Below are positions 56,378-64,000 of a stretch of 64,000 bases of DNA, piece by piece. Under the pieces are notes generated by a model. The model saw only the letters and a list, made by a program, of their open reading frames with translations. It was not told where the DNA came from and did not search any database. Position numbers and translations under genes: made by a program. Every line of letters starts with the position of its first letter. Position 1 is the stretch's first letter. The stretch lies in contig NW_015971537.1 of NCBI RefSeq assembly GCF_000182565.1, positions 1,771,299-1,835,298 of the forward strand. The letters are read 5' to 3'. The DNA is from Spizellomyces punctatus DAOM BR117 (lineage: Eukaryota; Chytridiomycota; Chytridiomycetes; Spizellomycetales; Spizellomycetaceae).

Positions 56378-58729
56378 ATGGACTCTCAAAAACCCGACAT
56401 TAACGGCACCAATCACCCCGACGAGACTGCCAATGAATTAAACTATGACAATGAGCAAGGCTCAGATGCTTCCATAGCGGGGAACACTGATATGGATGTA
56501 GACACTGATGCGGGTGTTGAAAGAGGAGATTCTAGACTGGGTGACGACTCTGCTACCGAGCCACGAGAACGAGGCGACGTAAATCGTACGGATAATGACG
56601 ATTCCAATGCGCAAACGGTTGCAAGCGGCGCTGGAGATGAAGCAGCGCCGAATGCGGATGCAGGTGGGATAGGTAAGTTTGAAAAATCCTCGAAACCAAT
56701 ATAATCAAAATCATCAACTCAGTCCCTTATAGACGGGAGTGGGATGAATGTCAGGCTGGCTGAAATTGACGCGGGGCCGGCAACCGCTAGCAAAATGCTC
56801 GTGCCTCAGTCGCAAGAAATTATTATACCCAGCTACACGGCATGGTTCAACATGTCCCGCATCCATGACATAGAAAAACGCTCTCTACCAGAATTCTTTA
56901 ACAACAAGAACAAGAGCAAGACTCCCAGCGTTTACAAAGATTATCGAGACTTCATGATCAACACGTATCGGTTAAACCCATCAGAATATTTGACAGTGAC
57001 CGCATGTAGAAGAAATCTGGCTGGAGATGTTTGTGCCATAATAAGAGTACATGCGTTTCTTGAGCAGTGGGGCTTGGTTAATTACCAGGTGAGAGAGCCT
57101 TGTTGTAAGCTCTTTGAATATTGTAACCCACCTGTCTATTCTTCCTCGCTCGTCTAGGTGGATGCGGATTCGCGGCCATCTACAGTGGGCCCTGCTTTCA
57201 CTGGCCATTTCCGCGTGACAGCTGATACCCCTCGTGGCCTGCAACCAATTTATCCCTCCGTACCCTTGCTGAAGACCGAACCGCGCACGCCTCAACGTCC
57301 CGCGGACCGCGAATTGGTTGATAATAGCATGGGTTCCAAAGCCCCACCTGTGAACCTCCAGTTTTCCAAAAATATATATGCGGACGCCATCGCTCAAAGC
57401 CCTCGAAAACATGCCTTAGAAGCGGAGGATGAAGAAGCTGCTCAAACACCTCCAGCAAAGAAAGTGAAGCATAACTGCGCAACTTGCGGTGTTGACTGCA
57501 CCCGTCTTCGATATCACAGTACGAAAACACCAACAATGGAGATCTGCACAAACTGCTACATTGAAGGCCGTTTTCCGTCAAATATGTATTCAGGGGATTT
57601 CATTAAAATGGAAGATCGTCCAACCAAGCAAGCTGCTGAGGATGACTGGACAGAGCAAGAAACATTGCTGTTATTGGAAGGCATCGAGCTTTTCGATGAA
57701 GATTGGAACAAAGTTGCCGATCATGTTGGAACTCGAACGCGCGACCAGTGCATATTGAAGTTCCTACAGCTCCCTATAGAAGATCCCTACGTTGGGGTAA
57801 AATCAAGCGACCTGGGACCGCTCCAATTTCATCGTGTTCCTTTCTCAGCAGCTGACAATCCTGTTTTGAGTTTGACTGCTTTCCTGGCTTCGGTGGTAGA
57901 TCCAAAAGTTGCAGCTGCTGCGTCAAGGGCCGCAGCTGAAGAATTGGAGAAGGCGACAAGCACAAAGGAAATCAAGGAATCTAAGCCATCCGAGACGCAG
58001 ACAGAAGGAGAAGACAGAGAAAATATCACCAAAGAAACTGCAAGCGCAAACAAACAGGGTACCCCGACGACCCAGGAGAAGGTGGAAGACTCAGAGCTAG
58101 CGGAAGAGAAGCCACCTGTCCCTGCAGCAGAAGGAGCATCGCACGATGTGAACGCCACTGCTGACGCAATGAACATTGATCAAGTAGAATCAGAAGCACC
58201 GGAGGCTGTTTCAACTCATCAACCCACTACAGTACAGGACGGCGAGCCAGGTGGGACCCGTCCCGATGCGCTACTTCAGAAATCAGCTGCGACCGCGATC
58301 GCGTCCGCCGGAGCCAAAGCACATGCATTGGGAGGTCATGCGACATCAGAATTACACGCGCTGACGCTTGCGTTGATCCAGACACAAATGCGGAAATTGG
58401 AGGCGAAGATGCTTCATTTCGAAGAAATGGAAGCGGTCCTCGAACACGAGCGAAAAGAGATTGAAAGAGAGAAACAGCGATTATACATGGATAGGCTAGC
58501 ATTTCGAAGAACGGTGTTGAACTGGGAAGCCAGACACGCGTTCTCATCAGAGAAGGAGAATCACCATACTAATGAGAACCGAAATTATAGTAATGTGATG
58601 AAAGGCAGTGGTTTCGGTGAACTTGGCAATGCAGCTGGAGCGATGAGGGTGGAGTTTGGAGCACAGAGTGGACAAGAAGTAGGTCCACTGTCAAGGGAAG
58701 GAGAAGGATTTTTGATCTCCATCGGATAG
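56378..58729 (+). CDS. SWI3: SWI/SNF-family chromatin remodelling subunit SWI3/SMARCC (RSC8)
   Basis: Scaffold subunit of SWI/SNF-type remodellers. Exons 56378-56672, 56733-57088 and 57158-58729 total exactly 784 - 43 = 741 codons (740 aa). An acidic N-terminus (~1-130) precedes the SWIRM domain: [75 protein letters not shown]-like CxxC finger ([15 protein letters not shown]) and a SANT domain ([40 protein letters not shown]) follow. Near the C-terminus, the leucine-zipper region contains [17 protein letters not shown] and [16 protein letters not shown]. The linker before it is Lys/Glu/Ala-rich and disordered. Domain order matches Swi3/Rsc8. Confidence 0.95.
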
Positions 58730-59228
58730 CGGCTGAATAGGGAGTGCATGTGGTGTAAAATTGGGCTCGTGTAGTTGAATGCATTTGAAGAGAAGTGTAT
58801 AATAGGCGGTAATATGAGTTGAATCGCAAATTTCCAATAATAAGGCGTCATTCTTCTCATCTGCCGACTTACTGATTCGGGACATTCAGATAGCTCAGGA
58901 GAGCCTATGTTTCTTGTCACAGGCACCCTGCTCCTCAAACCATGTCAACGCGTTGATATACATCGCACAACGCATCTGAAGGAATGATCTGACCCTTTCG
59001 TCATATATACACCAAAAACGAGACACCAAAAGGTCGCTGAGCAGGATCGCCATCAGCAGCCGATACAATGATTGAATCATCCCACAGCAGGCGCTTATTC
59101 ACCGCAATGGAAATGTGCCACATATATTTGTCTTAATGGGATGCGCAAGAGGAGAAATATTATAATACACCAACGATAAACAGAAAAGGAAACAACAATA
59201 GTTCAAGCAACATACGCCTTCCTACAAA
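58730..59228. other. Convergent 3' flank, SWI3 / RdRP
   Basis: 3' UTRs of the converging genes. Several short minus ORFs here carry no motif. No gene is called. Confidence 0.55.
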
Positions 59229-62200
59229 TCATGACCACATTGTATCATACCCTGCAACCTTTAGTATCCTCTCCGTCGCCTCGTCAAACGTCCCGGGCTT
59301 GTACTTTCCACTCTGCCAATTTGAATCGGACGTCTGTTGTGCGTATTCATATCCACCAAGGTAATCCTCTTTTGACGGGCATGACTGACGGTAAAGATTT
59401 GAGAGGACGTCATACAATATCCAAGGAAAACTGTAAAATTGTCCGCGCATGTCCCAATCGATCCTCTCGTACTCTGCATCCGACTTTTCATTCGCTTTCC
59501 GGCGCCTGTCCGCTGCAATTGTTTCTTCATTTTCCTCACCAGGATCGTCCCGATGAACTTGAGTCTCAGAAGGGTTGTAAGCTGCCATGTACCACGCCGA
59601 TGCCTTGCAACATATTTCTCTTGGCAATGGCGTTTCAAATCCAATCACAGACTCCTTATTCATGAGCAGTGATTTATCTTGGTTGGGTACAAGGTCCTGT
59701 GTCCAGAATCGCTCCCGATAACGTCTCTGGATCGCGAGAACCGCGTGCATCACCTGCTCCTTAAGCTCTTGAGGGCGCTTTTTTAATTCTAATTCCGATA
59801 GCTTGAATATGTAGCCGGACACAAGCTCGAATTCGGATCTGCCAGGGGAAAGAGTATGAACAGACGGAAACACTGAGATTATATCCCCATCGCTATTCTT
59901 ACTTGATACTGTATTGATTCATGAGAGCACAAATTTCCGTATCATACTGCATCTTTTGATCGCGAGCGTCTTGTAGATATTGCTCATACCCTGGAAAAAT
60001 AAGCTGCGGAAGCGGCTGGAATTCTTTCGATAGTTCAAGGTCCACAGACACGCTTCGATATATTTCCCCGGCAGCCTTTTCGCTTCGGTAGGACTTGGCT
60101 TCCGGCTTTTCCATGTAATCCGGCCATGTTTTGGGACGCAGCGCGCTTTCCATGATAGCGGGGATACCCTACCGACAAACGAGTTCGGAGTTAGCATGAC
60201 CCATTTTGTAAGCATGACAGAATTTTGCGGTACTGCTTAGACCTTTTTCGCAAAGTCGACAGCATCAGAGTGCAGTTCAGCTAATCTCAAGGCACGCGGG
60301 TCTCTAGCACCTATATCACTTTTATCAGCCCACGCCTTCCATGCGTTATCAATTTGGCCTAGATTGTTGTTCTTCAGATAATTGATAAAATGTCTGAAAT
60401 ATCAAACGATCAGTGAGTGGCTGGGAAGGGAAGCCAGGTGCTCGATGCGAAGGTGCCTACCGCCTAACTTGAGCTATATTGCTTCCTTGGGGATGTGCAG
60501 GGGCGGCAGCGGCGTAATCCATGGGTTTATGGGTCTTCTTGGGGATGAGGCGAGGATCCCATGTGACGAAGAATGTATCGCCGTCAAGGTCGCCGCCAGA
60601 GAGCATATCTGGTAACGGCCTTTCACCGTGCTGTGAGAAAACGACCACATCCACAAGGTGATGCAACTGTATTCGATTTTGTCACGTTATTGCATACGAC
60701 CTGCCAATGTTTTTTAAGCTTTTTATACCTCCGGAATATCCACACAATCAACCACTTGAACGTCTCCTGGATGCAGACATGGCGCGCGCATTATAGCCGC
60801 ACGACCCTAAAATCCGCCATGTGAGCTTTGCGAGAAACCAATCTCAATGTGTCTGATGGTTACTTTGACAATCTCCCTAGCGTCCGTCAGCGGATTTGTA
60901 AACTGAACGAACAAGTTCCCCGCTGGTAGTTTACCGCTTTCATCCATTACGCCGATCAGAGTGCATCCTTGTTTGACAAGAATTTTGGCCCTTCTCTTCA
61001 GCTCTCGTAGCTAGCGGAATAAAAGTGAAAGGGCTTAGGTTACAAAAGACTGCAGCCTGTGAATAGCCATATTTGACTTGGAATCGTACCTGAAGAGCGC
61101 GAAAAAGCTTTAAAAGGTTCATCAAATATGGCTCCTTGGCATCGAAGAAGCCAGCCTTGATCATTGTTATCAAAGTATGACACACTCCTTCTTCATCTTG
61201 GTTTTCACTCAAGACTTTAATGGCATCAGCTGGGTTTTGGAGTGCCCGATCAAGGTCTCGAATTGTCTCGTCGCGCAGATCCAAGAACACCTGTGGTTGT
61301 CAAATTTGGTGAACGTACGCACTAGCAAATGGCTCTGTACAGTGGTGTACCTGCTTGTGGACACCAAGTGTTTCAAGTAGAATGACGTACTGATGGTTGA
61401 GGTAGCCAGGACTATAAAAACTAGTGCGGCAAACCTCTAGAGCATAATGCCCGGATTTGAACCTGGAAAATCATCCGGCAATTCATAAGTTGTGCGGCAT
61501 ACTCATACACTTGGGCATGATGCAAAAAACGTACTTTACTTGGCTTGGCCGAAGATGTACCTCGTTCCTTGGTATGTTGTGGTCGACTGTAAGAACTGTA
61601 TGAAGAGGGGAAACTAGTGAACCACTTTTCTTGCGTCGCGGCGCGTTTGACGTATAACCCACCTCCTTTGGCACCAGCCATGCGAAACTGTATCAATAGG
61701 AGAGGATGGCGAGATGTGCAGATGCTTCAGTACGATAATCCATATCTCGGCGCTGGGCGGGATGGTCCCATCTTACCTGGAACGCAGAAGGTAGTCTACC
61801 TCTCACTCGCATATATCTAGAGATGATAGATCCGAATATTAATGACACTCATCAGCAACCCTACTTGAAATTTGACAACTGACTTTTTGAGTTCCCCACA
61901 GTTATTGAACGCAACAGTCTTTCCTATTCGGCCCACCCCATCACTGAAGCAAAAACCATTCTTCTCAATATCAGGAATATACCGAATGCGTTCGTCCGCC
62001 ATTTTGCCAGTCACCGTTGTAGAGCTGAAGCATTGGGCCATTCTATCAATTGATTAGATCCAGATGATTGTTAGCACAGACAAAATTTATTAGCACGTAT
62101 CAGGACGTACCGAGCGCCTAATGTCGCTGGATTATTGATGCCAGTGAAATCGCCCATGGTCTTGTAAACATAGTTGGCGTCAATCAAAACTCTTTTCTCA

Positions 62201-64000
62201 TCATGGAAAAAAGGAGAAATGAACCAGCATCCAGAGGTTCTCATGGAGCTAGGTGTGAAAATACATAAGTGAATATTGATATAATGCTGACGAACAAGCA
62301 CGAAGCGAACCTATTCGAGTAATGCAGAAACTGAAATGTTTTCCCGGCAACGGGGAGCCCCGCTGCAAAAATGGCCTCAATCCGATTGAAGAGAAGGTCT
62401 GTGTGGACTCCACTCATTTGGGTGAAATCATCATCACAGAATGTGACTCGCATAAACTGATTGTGATACGCTTTGTACGTTCGCAATATACGGTTAGCAA
62501 GCTCAAGCTGTGGCCCCAGATAATACATCTTTGTTGGCGTGATGATGGCCTTTAGCAATAATCATCATTCTTAATTAGCAGGATTCACCAAAAATGTAAG
62601 TATATCATTCACTCCACTCACTTTTCGGACCATTCTCTGGTTGTAATTCAGCTTCTCATTATGTTGGATCTACAGGGTGATAACACTCCAGGTTAGTTGA
62701 ATCGGCATCACCGGAAACGCTTTCCAGAGCATTCACCTTGTGGATGATCCTGGCTGTGTCCTTCAACTGCTCCCTGAACACTTGCTTCGGATTCCAAATT
62801 TGCCTTTTGGGTTGCATCATCTGTTCCAAAATACCCTCGGCTATGTGATGAGGCACAGAGTTCAGGAGGTCAATGAATTCATCATCCACAGCAAACTCAG
62901 ATATGTTGCTGTGCGAGACGAGTCCTAATAATTTGAACTTTACGTATCTTTTGCAAGTCATGAGTTCCAAAGAGATGATATTGAGCATGTTCAAAACAGG
63001 CACTCACGGATTCAGCGGCGCTTCTAGCACATTACAACGAGGGGGAGCATCTTCCACTGAGACAAACTCGATGCGCGTGTATCGTTGCCGATCCAACACG
63101 AGTCCAAATTCGGCCAGGCGATCCAGTACCGCCAAGAAACGGTCTTCTTCAGATCCTCGTTGCCCATCGACCCGCTCATACGTAAAAGTGTAACGGTGGT
63201 CCATGAAGCGACCAGTGTCCGGAACACGGCTAATGACACCAATCTTTTCCTCGTATCCCCGGAAAAACACGCCTGGGGGCAGCTCTTTGCCGGCAATGCT
63301 GCTAAACGCAATCCGTACCCAACCATGGCTTCTGCTTGAAGAAAGAGAAAACCGATCATTCTGCCTGAAAGATACGCGCGGTGGTAGACTAAGAGAGGCC
63401 ACCAAGTCATAATGGACACGGTTTCCGTCGTAGCGACAGTTCAATTTGAAGGTATCACGGATGCTGCGCATGTATTAGCATCTCCTTTATGGAATGGACT
63501 TGAAACAGAGGGCTTACTTTTTAAATTTATATTCCAGCTTATATTCCACGTCATTCCTTTTGAAGATTACACTGACAGCTAAACCGCAACGTGCGCAATG
63601 TTAATAGCCGCTTCTGGTCGAGAAGGTGATCAAATTCCATCACCTACCTTGCCAGTCTGTTATACATGTGACAGATACAGCAAAGATCAATTCATGTCAG
63701 AACCCACGTTGATCTGTCAGTACCATTGCGCAAAGGACGTACCAGCGTATTCAAATATGAGGGTAACGTCCTGGGCCTGTGTCCATTGCTCACAGTATCG
63801 ATCTACAGAGATGAAAGCGCCTAGCGCGAACCGATCCGCTTGAACACGGTCATCAGAGTATCCGGGATTAAGTTTGATGTTCTTGCGCCGGGTTGTATAC
63901 TCCTCGACGCTATGCCGGCGGTCAAGCCGGACTTCCACCTGCCGTCCCCGAAAACTAAGATCAATTCTCTTCTGTTTTGTCAACATATTTTCAATCTCCT
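59229..64000 (-). CDS. Cellular RNA-dependent RNA polymerase (RNA silencing), 5' end beyond window
   Basis: Makes dsRNA for small-RNA pathways. Exons: 64000-63743 (partial), 63578-63518, 63463-63008, 62947-62737, 62669-62622, 62549-62311, 62248-62111, 62042-61884, 61816-61777, 61687-61535, ~61462-61351, 61290-61090, 61010-60864, 60806-60729, 60666-60461, 60393-60243, 60168-59903 and 59838-59229. Family landmarks in order: QHNEKLNYNQRMVRK, ITPTKMYYLGPQLELANRIL, GFCFSDGVGRIG, SAFQFRMAGAKGG, LIGVMDESGKLPAG and APCLHPGDVQVVD. The catalytic SGGDLDGDTFFVTWD has all three metal-binding aspartates. Then come HFINYLKNNNLG, LAELHSDAVDFAKK and MNQYSIKSEFELVSG. One base is out of frame at the 61535/61462 junction. 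The N-terminal region is missing from the window. Confidence 0.93.

Noticed and set aside
1-64000. tRNA, rRNA, CRISPR arrays, transposons
   Set aside because: Scanned by eye for cloverleaf-like A/B boxes, spaced direct repeats, and transposase or reverse-transcriptase motifs. Nothing convincing was found; the RdRP is the cellular silencing type and not viral.

Overview
The window is nuclear DNA of a fungus, most likely a flagellated, chytrid-like early-diverging lineage. Genes are dense and sit on both strands. Most are broken by many short GT-AG introns (about 50-90 nt). Two genes belong to the motile flagellum or cilium (AK8-type adenylate kinase and IFT80), which Dikarya lack. Others are ordinary fungal housekeeping genes (PET112/GatB, RPS19, BET5, DBP10, CWC15, MIC10, SWI3). 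The species cannot be named from the sequence alone. No rRNA, CRISPR array, insertion sequence or convincing tRNA was seen. One 100-N assembly gap lies at 23676-23775.

Layout. 1-5 kb (+): a gene tail, mitochondrial ribosomal protein mS23 with telomere-like repeats in an intron, and mitochondrial GatB. 5.1-6.3 kb (-): a frame-broken Sfr1/Mei5-like recombination gene with a duplicated 3' end. 6.6-15.6 kb (-): a 15-exon gene for a 2669-residue secreted/type I membrane protein built of CSPG/cadherin-like repeats. 16.5-17.1 kb (+): RPS19. 17.4-19.5 kb (-): a cyclic-nucleotide-binding ion channel with an unusual pore. 20-20.6 kb (+): BET5. 20.8-23.7 kb (-): DBP10 helicase, cut by the gap. 24-28.5 kb (-): EMC8/9, a HIT protein, and a UBA-UAS-UBX protein. 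29.1-30.2 kb (+): a seven-helix membrane protein of unrecognised family. 30.5-32.5 kb (-): a coiled-coil, possibly Sos7-like kinetochore protein. 33.1-36.4 kb (+): a MYSM1-like SANT-SWIRM-JAMM deubiquitinase. 36.8-37.6 kb (-): CWC15. 38.6-43.3 kb (+): CAND1. 43.4-44.6 kb (-): MscL. 44.9-46.6 kb (+): a DUSP23-like phosphatase. 47-48.6 kb (-): a class I methyltransferase. 49.6-50.1 kb (+): MIC10. 50.3-52.3 kb (-) and 52.5-56.1 kb (+): AK8 and IFT80, head to head. 56.4-58.7 kb (+): SWI3/SMARCC. 59.2-64 kb (-): an RNA-dependent RNA polymerase whose N-terminus lies beyond the window.

How the genes relate. There are no operons and neighbours are mostly unrelated in function. The exception is AK8 and IFT80, two axoneme genes that share a 170-bp divergent promoter. 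Two SWIRM+SANT chromatin proteins (MYSM1-like and SWI3) and an RdRP point to an elaborate chromatin and RNA-silencing toolkit. A CACGTG box recurs upstream of several genes. Exon models were built by hand from splice signals, reading phase and remembered family motifs. For most genes the summed exons give an exact multiple of three, which supports them. Three genes (Sfr1-like, AK8, RdRP) contain places where the frame does not close with canonical splicing. These could be assembly indels, non-canonical splice sites or real decay.
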